In this document: in pieces, positions 50,280 through 58,990 of the stretch | How positions within the stretch are numbered: the stretch's first letter is position 1 | Layout: every line of letters begins with the position of its first letter | Assembly: GCA_964410625.1 (NCBI GenBank) | Contig: CAYPHY010000024.1 | Coordinates: forward strand, 1-64,000 | Source of the DNA: CAYPHY01 sp964410625 | GTDB lineage: Bacteria; Chloroflexota; Anaerolineae; Promineifilales; Promineifilaceae | DNA: 64,000 nt | Reading direction: 5' to 3' | The notes under the pieces: model-generated | What the model was told of the DNA's origin: nothing | The model's input: only the letters and a program-made list of their open reading frames with translations | The model's database searches: none | Made by a program: the position numbers and the translations under genes

Positions 50280-51470
50280 ATGAGTGGTACGCAGCCAAAC
50301 CCCGTCTTTGTGCGGCAAATTGTCGCTACGTTGCGTTATTGGCAAGGCCAAACACGGCAGCTAGATGACGAGACAATCGCCTGTCTGGATGAGGAACGGC
50401 AGAATCTTTACCGGGCGGTGCAATATGGGCTGGTGCTGCCGGAAACGTGGCAGGAGACGGCCGTTGTCATTTACCAATCCTTTCCGCTGATCGAGCGGCG
50501 TGCCTATTGGCGAGAGTGGATACCGGTGTTGAACAAGGTGATTGCCGGTTGTCCATCTAATCAGCTTATCTTACAAGCTCGCTTTCTCAACCAGCTTGGC
50601 GCATTACATTGCCGTACCCATGAATTGGAGCAATCAATCGAGATCCATCAGGAAGCGGAAGCCATTGCCTTACGATGTCGCGACGAACGACTGTTGGCCG
50701 AAACCCATGCCCGCTTAAGCGAGACATTTTTCCGTCAAAACGACCTGAAGCAGGCTGAGTGGTATGGGCAACAAGCGCTTACCGTTCTTTCTGAGATGGG
50801 CGACAGCGAGGAGATAATCGCCATTCTGATGCAAACCTTGGGCAATGTCGCTCGCGCCCGTCACAATGCCCCTCTGGCAGAGAGCAGATTGTTGGAAGTG
50901 GCAAACATTCGCCGCAGACAAGGCGCGTCGTTACAGTTAGCGCGGGTGTTGAACGATCTGGGGATGGCTTATCGCCTTTCGGGGCAAGGATCGGCCGCGT
51001 CTCAAGCGTTATCGGAAGCGGAGAACTTGCTTGATTCCTCGCTCTATGAACTGGACAAGTCAAGAAACAGAGTGAATATTGGCTGTCTATATTATGATGA
51101 GGGTCATTGGAGTGAAGCGGAGCGTTATTTTCGCGAGGCAGATTCAACCTATGTACGACAGTTCGGAAGTATAGAATATCAGGCACGTGTGCTCCATCAT
51201 GTAGGGAATGCCCTCCTGCGCCAGGCGAAATATAAGGAAGCAATCGCCTATTTTGAACGGGCGGTTGTCTTATGGTCTGAGGCAGGGGAAGAGATCGAAC
51301 TGGCGAATACCTTAGATTCGTTGGGAGAGGCCAAAGAGGGATTGGGGGACAAAAAGAGTGCTGTACGCGATTACCAGCGGGCTGTCGAGTTATTGAACAA
51401 GTACCCTAACCATGAGCGTGCCAACTACTTGTTGAAGGCGATCCGTGCCCGACCCATTTACCCCAAGTAA
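50280..51470 (+). CDS. TPR protein, apparent sensor half of the STAND system
   Basis: A 396-residue soluble protein. The opening (FVRQIVATLRYWQG ... LDEERQNLYRAVQYGL) matches the linker that follows the winged helix in NB-ARC/TPR proteins. Residues about 110-390 contain some seven TPR-like helical hairpins (LARVLNDLGMAYRLSGQGSA, ARVLHHVGNALLRQAKYKEA, LANTLDSLGEAKEGLGDKKS). It looks like the C-terminal half of the protein encoded upstream. A terminator follows directly. Confidence 0.8.
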   Translation: MSGTQPNPVFVRQIVATLRYWQGQTRQLDDETIACLDEERQNLYRAVQYGLVLPETWQETAVVIYQSFPLIERRAYWREWIPVLNKVIAGCPSNQLILQARFLNQLGALHCRTHELEQSIEIHQEAEAIALRCRDERLLAETHARLSETFFRQNDLKQAEWYGQQALTVLSEMGDSEEIIAILMQTLGNVARARHNAPLAESRLLEVANIRRRQGASLQLARVLNDLGMAYRLSGQGSAASQALSEAENLLDSSLYELDKSRNRVNIGCLYYDEGHWSEAERYFREADSTYVRQFGSIEYQARVLHHVGNALLRQAKYKEAIAYFERAVVLWSEAGEEIELANTLDSLGEAKEGLGDKKSAVRDYQRAVELLNKYPNHERANYLLKAIRARPIYPK

Positions 51471-51472
51471 AT

Positions 51473-51503
51473 AAAAAAAAGCCGCTCTAGGCGGCTTTTT
51501 TTG
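51473..51503. terminator. Bidirectional rho-independent terminator
   Basis: AAAAAAAAGCCGC, loop TCTAG, GCGGCTTTTTTT: AGCCGC pairs with GCGGCT with A and T runs on both sides. It ends the TPR gene on the plus strand and the small peptide gene on the minus strand. Confidence 0.92.
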
Positions 51504-51526
51504 CTCAATTAACTTCACAGATCGGC

Positions 51527-51661
51527 TCAACCACCGCAGGAAGAGGTTCCGGGGCAGTCGCCGTTCAGGCTGACGCCGATACCAGGGCTACCCAAGAAAG
51601 CCAATGCGACCAACGAGACCATGAGCAAACTTGCGAATTTATTGCGGATTACCTTAGCCAT
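51527..51661 (-). CDS. Small exported cysteine peptide
   Basis: A 44-residue open frame. It begins MAKVIRNKFASLLMVSLVAL (basic start, then a hydrophobic signal or anchor) and ends GDCPGTSSCGG, with two cysteines six residues apart. The SD GGAGAAATC is well spaced before the ATG. Its 3' end converges on a bidirectional terminator, strong evidence of real transcription. It may be a secreted peptide, a RiPP-like precursor or a signal. Its position next to a STAND system is suggestive only. No family recognised. Confidence 0.65.
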   Translation of the reverse strand: MAKVIRNKFASLLMVSLVALAFLGSPGIGVSLNGDCPGTSSCGG

Positions 51662-51933
51662 GACAGATTTCTCCTTTTCCTTGCTTTAATTGTAAAGTGC
51701 AGTCCTCCTAATTTCGTGCTGCACTTGTTGTTGTCTATATGGTCTATAATAGAGCAGAATTGCCCAGTTCACCTGACCGTGCTCTGACGATTAACTCAGA
51801 GATCGGGGGTCAACCTCTGACAAAATTACTCGTTCTGGCGATTTAGGTCAGCGGCGGGTAAGTGACAAGAATATTACTACTTATGTCTACTCGTATTTGT
51901 GTAGGCACTATGTACTAATGAATTGGAATTTTG

Positions 51934-52821
51934 ATGACAATCCCTGACATTTACCTTCCTCCAAACCTGTCAGCCAGTGAAATTTCTGTCTGCATCGGAC
52001 TAATCTCTGACACCCATGCGCCTGACCGTTGGCCGGATGTACCGACGGCCGTCTATGACATCCTTCATGGTGTTGATCTCCTCCTCCATGCCGGAGATGT
52101 GGGGGAGTTATGGGTGCTGGACCGGCTGAGCGCCATCGCGCCAGTGGTGGCGGTACACGGCAATGACGAAACGGCCGAGGCCTCCCGCGAACTGCCATAC
52201 CAGCAGTTGCTCACCATTGCCGGACAACGTTTGTTGCTCTGCCATAGCCACTATCCCGACCGGGCGCAAGAGTTGGCCTCACGCAAGGGGGACGAGTGGG
52301 CCAGCCGCCTGGAGCGCTATAGCAATCAGGCACAGCGGGCGGGCGCACAGATGTATGTGCTTGGTCACTGGCATATCCCGTTTTTCCACCAACACAATGG
52401 GGTGTGGCTGATCAATCCAGGGGCGATTGCGTCGGGCAGTCCCTGGATGCGACAAAGCATCCAGACCGTCGCTTTCCTATTCATCCGCGACGACGGCCGT
52501 CCCTTTGTTACCCATGTAGATTTGGCACATCCCGAACGGCCGTATGCCGCCGACGTGGACTGGGCAGGGGGCATCCAGGCTACCATTGCTCGCTACCACG
52601 ACTCTATCTTATCGCTGGAGCTACAAGCGATGATGCCGCAGATGGTAGAGATCGCGCGTGGGGCCAGCGCAGCTTTGCGCCAAACCTACATGCGCCTCGC
52701 CCATCGCTGTTGGGCAGGGGAGATGGGGGTGATCACGGCCGCTGATCTGCTGGCGGCCGTTGCAGACAACGGGGAGATTGACGCGGCCGAGAAGGAAATA
52801 TTTCTGTCAGCCTTCCGTTAG
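51934..52821 (+). CDS. Calcineurin-like metallophosphoesterase (YfcE/MJ0936 type)
   Basis: A 295-residue protein. All metal motifs are present: GLISDTHAP, LLLHAGDVGE, VAVHGNDE, LLCHSHYPD, and VLGHWHIPF, with INPGAIA after it. Residues about 185-295 are an extra helical region (AEKEIFLSAF end). The family splits phosphodiesters such as cAMP or phosphate monoesters. The ATG at 51934 is preferred over the TTG just upstream. Confidence 0.88.
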   Translation: MTIPDIYLPPNLSASEISVCIGLISDTHAPDRWPDVPTAVYDILHGVDLLLHAGDVGELWVLDRLSAIAPVVAVHGNDETAEASRELPYQQLLTIAGQRLLLCHSHYPDRAQELASRKGDEWASRLERYSNQAQRAGAQMYVLGHWHIPFFHQHNGVWLINPGAIASGSPWMRQSIQTVAFLFIRDDGRPFVTHVDLAHPERPYAADVDWAGGIQATIARYHDSILSLELQAMMPQMVEIARGASAALRQTYMRLAHRCWAGEMGVITAADLLAAVADNGEIDAAEKEIFLSAFR

Positions 52822-52823
52822 CC

Positions 52824-53894
52824 TTAGGCCTCCAACGGCCGAAAACCACCGCCGCGCACATCGCGCACATCGGTGACGACCACAAACGCCTTCTTGTCAA
52901 TCTGCTTGACAATGCGCCGGATGTCTTTTGCCTGTCGTTCATTGCAGACGCACATCAAGATTTGATGTGTTTGACCGGTGAACATCCCCGTTCCCTCCCA
53001 ACGAGTCAGGCCGCGCTTAACTTCTTTCATCACTTGTTGGCTAATCGCCATGCTGTCATCGGAGATAATAAACACCAGTTGCTCGCGCAGGTGGAAGGGT
53101 AAGCGCAGCGAAGGCATATCAATTTCCAACGCCTCCCAGGTTACCTGGCGCAAGCGGCTGCCAAAGCGTTGCATCGCGCTTGGCCCCATACCCATAAACA
53201 CTTCGCCATGTGATTCACGCAGGGTGGTGGTTGCCAGGCCAATGCCAAAGAGCAGCGCTTGCACGATTACGCCAAGCAGGAAGACAAACCAGCCCGGCAA
53301 CAAACCGATAGCCGCGTTTTCTAGCACAACGTCGAAGCTGGTGACTGGCTCTGGGTGTAAGGTCACTTTCAGCAGCCAACCGGCGGCGAGGATAAAAAAG
53401 ATGAAGGCGTAATTGCGACGGTAGCGACGGCCGAATGCCTCACCCAAACTGATCGGAAAGGTGGGCTTGTTCAGGCTTTCGATCAGCTTCTCCGCCCAGT
53501 CGCCGCTGGGGTGGAATGCTGGCGAGAGGAGGCTGGAATAGTAGTTGGTTTCCATCAGCCGGACGCGATATGACCACAATTCATAATAGCGGTAGCGTCG
53601 TGCTTCAATGAGCAAGAACAGCAGCACCAGCAGTGTGTTGACGATGATCAGCGCGTGGGTGTTGTTGATGTCGCTGAAGGTAAAGGTCATTGCTGCGCCA
53701 GTGGTAACGACGGCCCAGTTGGTGGTGGTGTCCAGTCGCGAACGCCAGAAGTTGGCGCGGGCGATTTCTCCGCGATAGAAGTGGACCATGGCGGCATTAA
53801 AATCGCTCGGCCGCATCCCACCCTCATCTCTAGCCGACCGCCACAGCCAGGAGAGATCGGGCAGTTCATTCGCTTCTGTTTTAATTTCTTCCAT
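52824..53894 (-). CDS. DUF2270 membrane protein with DUF2179 (YitT C-terminal-like) domain
   Basis: A 356-residue protein. DUF2270 signature: GGMRPSDFNAAMVHFYRGEI and ANFWRSRLDTTTNWAVVTTG, then membrane helices (AMTFTFSDINNTHALIIVNTL, FFILAAGWLLKV, GWFVFLLGVIVQALLF). The C-terminal 85 residues (LVFIISDDSMAISQQVMKEV ... TGQTHQILMCVCNERQAKDI) match the ligand-binding DUF2179 of YitT proteins. Fusion of the two suggests a ligand-gated membrane protein. ATG 53894 follows GAGGCGACC. Confidence 0.82.
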   Translation of the reverse strand: MEEIKTEANELPDLSWLWRSARDEGGMRPSDFNAAMVHFYRGEIARANFWRSRLDTTTNWAVVTTGAAMTFTFSDINNTHALIIVNTLLVLLFLLIEARRYRYYELWSYRVRLMETNYYSSLLSPAFHPSGDWAEKLIESLNKPTFPISLGEAFGRRYRRNYAFIFFILAAGWLLKVTLHPEPVTSFDVVLENAAIGLLPGWFVFLLGVIVQALLFGIGLATTTLRESHGEVFMGMGPSAMQRFGSRLRQVTWEALEIDMPSLRLPFHLREQLVFIISDDSMAISQQVMKEVKRGLTRWEGTGMFTGQTHQILMCVCNERQAKDIRRIVKQIDKKAFVVVTDVRDVRGGGFRPLEA

Positions 53895-54508
53895 GATGGT
53901 CGCCTCCGAATATGATAATTCATCTACTATATGTCTATTATACACACCTCTGGGGTAACGGAGAGTGCAGCGCTCAACCGGTGCGTCTCAGCCTGGTGAA
54001 CAGGCTGACCGTAACGCGATTTTCCTAAATCGCGGCTGCTCCACGATAGCGGCGACGGCAGCGATTTGGGAAAATCGCTGTACGACAACCGAGAACTCCG
54101 AGGGTAACGGAGAGTGCAGCGCTAAACCGGTGCGTCTCAGCCTGGTGGACAGGCGGACCGTAACGCGATTTTCCTAAATCGCGGCTGCTCCACGATAGCG
54201 GAGACGGCAGCGATTTGGGAAAATCGCTGTACGATAATCGACGCCCCGGCCGAAACGCTTGACGATATACCGAATAGCGATTACCGTTTACGGCTGGGAA
54301 TGGAATTCCCACACTGACATAGAAAGTACGCTAAAGCGCACTCATTACAGTGTTTCAATAGTGATTGCAACGTTATTCCGAGCGGAGCGAGGAATCCCTT
54401 GCGATTCCGTTGATCAGCGAATGGAGGGATTCCTCGCTCCGAAGACTCCGCTCGGAATGACAGTTGTGTTACTTTTGAAACACAGTACTTACTACGAACA
54501 ATTATCCA
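53895..54508. repeat. 614-base gap: 150-base tandem repeat and inverted repeat
   Basis: A 150-base unit is repeated twice in tandem (53953-54102 and 54103-54252), with only a few base changes. Each unit contains ATTTTCCTAAATCGCG and CAGCGATTTGGGAAAATCGC arms (family J) and TGCGTCTCAGCCTGG. A family I inverted repeat (TATTCCGAGCGGAGCGAGG ... CTCCGCTCGGAATGAC) lies at 54371-54464. No gene was recognised. Confidence 0.9.
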
Positions 54509-55003
54509 ATGAACGAAGAACCCTGGTGGAAAGGGAGACGGGGCGAATGGTATGTGGTGGCGCAATTGCTGCTGATGGGGCTGGTGGCAATTGGGCCACA
54601 GAGCGGGCCAGGGTTGCCGGCGCAGTTGTTGCCCGATTCGTTGACGGCCGTTCGCCTTGTCGCTGGTCTAATTTTGTTTGCTATCGGCCTCGCACTCGCG
54701 GTGGCCGGAGTGTTCAACCTTGGCCGTAACCTGGCAATTGTGCCACGGCCGAAGGAGGACGCCGTGTTGGTGGAGAGCGGCGTCTATCGCCTTGTGCGCC
54801 ACCCGATCTATAGCGGGGTGATCCTCGGTTCGTTGGCCTGGGCGTTGTTGGTCAATGGGCCGCTGACGCTGGTCTATGCGCTGGTGCTGGCGGCCGTGTT
54901 GGACATCAAAGCGCGGCGTGAAGAACGCTGGCTCAGCGAAAAGTATCCCACCTATCCCGCCTATCAACGGCGCGTGCGTAAGCTTATCCCTTTCATCTAT
55001 TGA
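54509..55003 (+). CDS. Isoprenylcysteine carboxyl methyltransferase-like membrane protein
   Basis: A 164-residue membrane protein with four to five helices. The signature GVYRLVRHPIYSGVILGSLA (RHPxY) and the C-terminal ARREERWLSEKYPTYPAYQRRV match the ICMT/phospholipid-methyltransferase family. Bacterial members methylate lipids or other small molecules; the target here is unknown. The ATG follows a family I repeat. Confidence 0.82.
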   Translation: MNEEPWWKGRRGEWYVVAQLLLMGLVAIGPQSGPGLPAQLLPDSLTAVRLVAGLILFAIGLALAVAGVFNLGRNLAIVPRPKEDAVLVESGVYRLVRHPIYSGVILGSLAWALLVNGPLTLVYALVLAAVLDIKARREERWLSEKYPTYPAYQRRVRKLIPFIY

Positions 55004-55032
55004 ACTCAATTTGGAATATCCACCATTAAGTA

Positions 55033-55110
55033 AACCACGGTTGACACAGATGCGATGGATAAACACAGATTTTTGTCGAAGCGATCCGTGGAAATCCGTT
55101 CAATCAGTCT
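55033..55110. repeat. Inverted repeat, family C
   Basis: AACCACGGTTGACACAGATGCG and AACACAGATTTTTGTC face AAGCGATCCGTGGAAATCCG and TAAGCCGTGGTC. Confidence 0.6.
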
Positions 55111-55135
55111 AAGCCGTGGTCAATCAGGAAACCAT

Positions 55136-55627
55136 ATGCTAAATGAACCTTATCAGGGAGCGACAGAGGAACAACTACGCAGTCCGATGGTGCGCGAGTT
55201 GCTGGCGATTCACAATATGTTTCGCAATGAATTGGCGGCGATGCTGCGCTTTGTGGAGGAGCTGACGAACGGCCGTCATACTCTCGACGGGCCGGAGACA
55301 CAGACGCGCATCCGCATGTTGATCCAGGCGGGGCAACGCTATACCTATATGTTGCATCACCATCACCACCTGGAGACGGCAATGGTCTTTCCCCGCCTGG
55401 CGACGGAGGGGTTAGAGCAGGAGGTGATTGACAAGCTAAACAGTGACCATGATGAGATTGCTGTGCTGATTGGTGAGTTTGAGGCGGCGATTCATGACTA
55501 TTCGGCCGTTGAACCGGCTGTGGTGGACAACGATCTGCGGCGGCTTTCCGACGCGCTGCAAGCCCACCTCGCCTATGAGGAAACCCACGTTTGCCCCTTC
55601 CTGGCCCGCTTTTCCGGTTGGTTCTAA
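55136..55627 (+). CDS. Hemerythrin-like domain protein
   Basis: A 163-residue four-helix protein that probably binds two iron atoms (O2, NO or redox sensing). Likely ligands: H in LLAIHNMFRNEL, HHHHHLETAMVFP, SDHDEI, and HLAYEETHVCPFL (HxxxEExxxxP). The start at 55136 has CAGGAAACC before it; upstream codons are repeat-derived. Confidence 0.85.
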   Translation: MLNEPYQGATEEQLRSPMVRELLAIHNMFRNELAAMLRFVEELTNGRHTLDGPETQTRIRMLIQAGQRYTYMLHHHHHLETAMVFPRLATEGLEQEVIDKLNSDHDEIAVLIGEFEAAIHDYSAVEPAVVDNDLRRLSDALQAHLAYEETHVCPFLARFSGWF

Positions 55628-55654
55628 CAAATATGAGTGTGGCGATTACGGAAT

Positions 55655-55745
55655 AACCACGGATTATGACGGATGGGACGGATTCACACAGATTCAAAAA
55701 GCAAATCCGTGAAAATCCGTCTAATCCGTTTTCATCCGTGGTTAA
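55655..55745. repeat. Inverted repeat, family C
   Basis: AACCACGGATTATGACGGATGG faces CCGTCTAATCCGTTTTCATC and CGTGGTTA, between the convergent hemerythrin and MBOAT genes. Confidence 0.8.
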
Positions 55746-55757
55746 GCGTTGTTTATC

Positions 55758-57248
55758 CTACCAGCCGAGGCCGAAGAGACGGCCGATGGTTTGCAACGCC
55801 AGTGCAGGGGTGGGCAGCAGGAACCAGACCCAGCCGATGACCACATAGTGGAAGGTTAGCAGCCAGGAAACGGCCGTCCACAGCTGCTTGCGGCGCGGCC
55901 GATCCTGCAAGCGACGATACCACCCCCGTGTCCGGTCGCTCCACTGCTTATGGGCAAAGAGGGCGAGGGCGTGCCACACCCCCCAGATGAAGAAGTTCCA
56001 GGTGATGCCGTGCCAGAGGCCGATGACAATCATCGTCGCTAGATGGGCAAAGAGCAGGATCAGGGTGGGTGACGGCCGAGGCTTGCGGCGTAGCAATGAG
56101 CGCGACAGCGGGGTGAAGACGTAAAATCGCGCCCAATTGCTGAGCGTCATGTGCCAGGTTTGCCAGAAGGTGGTGATGTTAGTGCGCAAATAGGGGCGGT
56201 TGAAATTTTCCGGCAGGCGGATGCCGAAGAGCAAGCCCAGACCAATGGCAATGTCGCTGTACCCGGCAAAGTCAAAGTAAAGGCGTAGGGCGTAACCGTA
56301 GAGCAGCAGCCATAGGCCGGGGGTGTTGGTGACTTGCATGGCATTAAGCGGGGTGAGTGCCATGCCCTGTGCCAATGTGTCGGCGATGATGAACTTCTTG
56401 AACAACCCCAGGCCGATGCGCCAGAAGGCCAGACCGATGCGCGTGGGGTCAAGCCCGTGCATATCGGGCAGCGTGCGTAGGTCGGCGACAAAGCGTTCGG
56501 CGCGATCAATCGGCCCGGCGGTATAAGCGGGGGCGAAGATTACATAGGTGATAAATTCGCGTAGTGATAAGGAAGGCAGGATACCTGTGTGCCGGTCGCG
56601 GAGAGCGTGGATCAGGCGGAAGGCGACATAGGAAAAGCCAACCCAGGCCAGATCAAGCGGCGCGGCCAGGGTGACGTCTTGCGCAGACAACGTGCGCCAG
56701 AGGCGGCTGGCGGCCGTTGCCAGCGGTTCGGTTTTGAGGATGATGAAGAGGAGGATGATTAGTGAGATAAGGAGAGTGAGAGAGTGAGAGACTGGGAGAT
56801 TAGAGAGTGACGAGTGGCGAGTGGCTAGTGATGAGTGGAGACGGATAAGGATGGCGATAAGCAGGGTGGTGATGAGCAGGATGGTGAGGATGAGCAGGGG
56901 GTCGGGCGGCCGTGAGGGGGTCAGGCGGTAGTCAGCGGGAAGGAAGCGGGTCAGCGAGAGCAGAATAACCAACGCGGCAATGAGCAAAAGGGTCGGCAAA
57001 TTGGCGCGGAATGAACCTTCGGCCGTGTCGGGCTGGCGCACTGCTACCCAGGTGAGAACGGTCAGGCATATGGTGAATGTGGGCAGCAAGAAGTCGGCAT
57101 AGCGGACAAACAGGAAGGTTTGTAACCAGTAGATGGCGACGACACTGCCGATGAGCAACGCCCATGAACGCCAGCGCGGAGGGATGACGGCCGCATAAAG
57201 CAAGGCGGCAAGGCCGATAATGGCGATGGCACGAAGGTCGAAGGTCAA
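55758..57248 (-). CDS. MBOAT O-acyltransferase (DltB/AlgI type)
   Basis: A 496-residue polytopic membrane enzyme with about eleven helices. It moves an acyl group (acetyl or D-alanyl in known systems) from a cytoplasmic donor across the membrane. The MBOAT active-site histidine is H413 in IVIGLWHGITWNFF; H366 lies in WQTWHMTLSNWARF, and YSDIAIGLGLLFG is also conserved. The start is TTG 57248 after AGGTAA. Residues 137-160 (LHSSLATRHSSLSNLPVSHS) are encoded by an inserted family F repeat in a loop. It is the last gene of an operon with SGNH proteins. Confidence 0.9.
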   Translation of the reverse strand: MTFDLRAIAIIGLAALLYAAVIPPRWRSWALLIGSVVAIYWLQTFLFVRYADFLLPTFTICLTVLTWVAVRQPDTAEGSFRANLPTLLLIAALVILLSLTRFLPADYRLTPSRPPDPLLILTILLITTLLIAILIRLHSSLATRHSSLSNLPVSHSLTLLISLIILLFIILKTEPLATAASRLWRTLSAQDVTLAAPLDLAWVGFSYVAFRLIHALRDRHTGILPSLSLREFITYVIFAPAYTAGPIDRAERFVADLRTLPDMHGLDPTRIGLAFWRIGLGLFKKFIIADTLAQGMALTPLNAMQVTNTPGLWLLLYGYALRLYFDFAGYSDIAIGLGLLFGIRLPENFNRPYLRTNITTFWQTWHMTLSNWARFYVFTPLSRSLLRRKPRPSPTLILLFAHLATMIVIGLWHGITWNFFIWGVWHALALFAHKQWSDRTRGWYRRLQDRPRRKQLWTAVSWLLTFHYVVIGWVWFLLPTPALALQTIGRLFGLGW

Positions 57249-57279
57249 AGCTTACCTGAATGTGTGGACAGCAATATTT

Positions 57280-57360
57280 AACGCAGAGGCGCAGAGAGAC
57301 AGAGGCGCAGTGACTTTTTCATTATCTCTGCGGCTCTGCGCCTTTGCGCCTCTGCATTAA
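57280..57360. repeat. Inverted repeat, family A
   Basis: ACGCAGAGGCGCAGAGAGAC faces CTCTGCGGCTCTGCGCCTT and GCGCCTCTGC. It lies inside the acylation operon, before the MBOAT gene. Confidence 0.75.
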
Positions 57361-57415
57361 GATAAATTCCAAAGAGAAAAATCCATGTCATCTACATCTA
57401 CCCGTGTCGTTTATT

Positions 57416-58480
57416 CTAAGGCTGAACTGTCTTGCGAATCGCATCGAGCATCAGGAGCGCGGTCAGATCGTTGACCGGATAGCCGCGATTGAAAGTCTCC
57501 GGATCGGTATAGTCGTTGCTGCGGTAGATGGTCAGGTGCACGTTGTCATCGCTCAGGCCGCGCTCCGGCAGCGTACCGGCGATGCGATCAAAGTCCCACA
57601 GGGGGACGCGATATTCGGCCGTCAGGCTGCGGATAATGCCGTTGTTGCGGTCGCCCGGCCCCTCAAAACGGTCGGGCTTGGTCCCCAAAACGGGGATAAC
57701 CCCTGCGGCAATACACTCTTCGATCATCCGCCGCACATTTTCCTCAAAGGATTCGGCCGAACCGGTGTCATTTGTCCCCACGCGAATCAACATCACGCTG
57801 GGACTGTGCAGCCGTATTTCGCAGGCGAGCATCGTCTCTTCCGGTTGGCAAAACTCCTTGTTTGCCCAAAAGGGATCAAAGACCGACCAGGCATGGAGTC
57901 CAACCTTCACCCCAACTCCGTAGCGGGCGAAGGAGCCAGCGTAGTGGTCAATCGTCGGTTGTAAAAATTCATATGGCCCCAGCGTATAGGCGCCGCTGTC
58001 GAAGCGGGTGAGGTAGCTGCTAGTTAGCACCAGGCTATCGCCGATTTTTGAGAAGGCGTTGGGATTGCGGCCGAGTTCCTCGCCGGTAGCAAATATCTGG
58101 CGGATATGGGCCTGTACTTCTTCATCCATGACTACAAAGGCATCGGCCGCCATGCCGTTGACGGTGACGGCCGGGGTGGGCGTCAGCGTTGGCGGCGGTG
58201 TGGTGGCCGTTGCCTCCTCCGTGGGCGTGGGAAGGGTCGGCGTCGCTGAAGGGGGAAGCGTTGCCGTTGGTGGCACGGTCGGCAAGGGCGTGGGGGTAAT
58301 CGTCGGCGTCGAGGTAATGGTGACCGGCATCAATGCCGGGGCAACGGTGGTGGGCAGCTCGGCGGTGCGGTCGGTGAGCGGCACGGCCGGGCCGCAGCCG
58401 GTCAGGAAGACCAAAGCCACGGCGACAAACAGGATGAGAAGCTTAGGTCGCTTGATTCTCAGAAGCCTTGATAGATCCAT
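57416..58480 (-). CDS. SGNH-type surface acyltransferase/esterase lipoprotein
   Basis: A 354-residue lipoprotein (lipobox LTGC, Cys29) with a Thr/Pro stalk (40-105). The SGNH set is present: S149 in KIGDSL, N237 in VGTNDTG, and D312/H315 in DNVH. This suggests a DltD/AlgJ/PatB-like partner that takes the acyl group outside the cell and transfers it to a cell-surface polymer. The ATG overlaps the end of the upstream small ORF by 22 bases. It is paralogous to the 59070-60176 protein. Confidence 0.83.
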   Translation of the reverse strand: MDLSRLLRIKRPKLLILFVAVALVFLTGCGPAVPLTDRTAELPTTVAPALMPVTITSTPTITPTPLPTVPPTATLPPSATPTLPTPTEEATATTPPPTLTPTPAVTVNGMAADAFVVMDEEVQAHIRQIFATGEELGRNPNAFSKIGDSLVLTSSYLTRFDSGAYTLGPYEFLQPTIDHYAGSFARYGVGVKVGLHAWSVFDPFWANKEFCQPEETMLACEIRLHSPSVMLIRVGTNDTGSAESFEENVRRMIEECIAAGVIPVLGTKPDRFEGPGDRNNGIIRSLTAEYRVPLWDFDRIAGTLPERGLSDDNVHLTIYRSNDYTDPETFNRGYPVNDLTALLMLDAIRKTVQP

Positions 58481-58575
58481 TGCGGTGCGCTATCGGTGGT
58501 CAGGATAATCAGCAGCAAGATGAGCAGGGCAAGGCCGAGGGCGAGCAAGTTCTCGCGTGAAAATAGCCGCTGCAT
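58459..58575 (-). CDS. 38-residue membrane peptide resembling DltX
   Basis: A tiny gene: start ATG 58575, one base after the stop of the lipoprotein gene, stop 58461-58459. It begins MQRLFSRENLLALGLALL, has one membrane helix rich in Leu/Ile, and ends APQWIYQGF. DltX, the acyl-relay peptide of the dlt operon, has the same layout (one helix, short C-terminal tail with an aromatic-x-Tyr-x-x-Phe type ending). The Tyr would carry the acyl group (inference). Its coupling to SGNH and MBOAT genes strongly supports this. Confidence 0.72.
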   Translation of the reverse strand: MQRLFSRENLLALGLALLILLLIILTTDSAPQWIYQGF

Positions 58576-58576
58576 C

Positions 58577-58990
58577 TCAGGGCGCCTCACCACACCATTT
58601 CCACTCCCCATCTTCTTCGACGACGCGATAGGCGGTCAGTGGAAATTCCGTTTCTTCCGCGCCGTAGAGGGCGACAATGCGGCCGTCGCAGCGCACCGTG
58701 GTGCTGTCCCCTTCTTGTTGGCAAGCGGCATCCTCTAGCTGTACCTCGCTCACGCTGTCGAAGGTATGGATTTCGCGCTCCAGCACGCTCTCCATTTCCG
58801 AACAGAGCAGGCTTTGTATCGTTTCGCCGTCGCTGTCCACTTTCGCTTGCAGATAGCGTTCAACCGTGTCTGCCGGATCGGCCGTTGTCCCTCCACCGCT
58901 TCCACAGGCTACCAGTAACAGCATGTGAAGTAGAATGGGGATGGTTACGCGGATGACGCGGATTGTTCGCGGATGACGCGGATTGTTCAT
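58577..58990 (-). CDS. Small lipoprotein of the acylation operon
   Basis: A 137-residue lipoprotein. The likely start is ATG 58990 (MNNPRHPRTIRVIRV then a hydrophobic run, lipobox LLVAC). Longer in-frame codons upstream are made of repeat. The mature part begins GSGGGTTADPADTVERYLQA, followed by a DUF4878-like alpha/beta domain (VERYLQAKVDSDGETIQSLL, EWKWCGEAP at the end). Four cysteines (SLLCSE, AACQQ, RCDG, WCGE) may pair. Function unknown. Confidence 0.65.
   Translation of the reverse strand: MNNPRHPRTIRVIRVTIPILLHMLLLVACGSGGGTTADPADTVERYLQAKVDSDGETIQSLLCSEMESVLEREIHTFDSVSEVQLEDAACQQEGDSTTVRCDGRIVALYGAEETEFPLTAYRVVEEDGEWKWCGEAP

Noticed and set aside
53953..54252. Possible CRISPR array
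   Set aside because: Two adjoining 150-base copies with no spacers and no cas genes; a tandem duplication instead.
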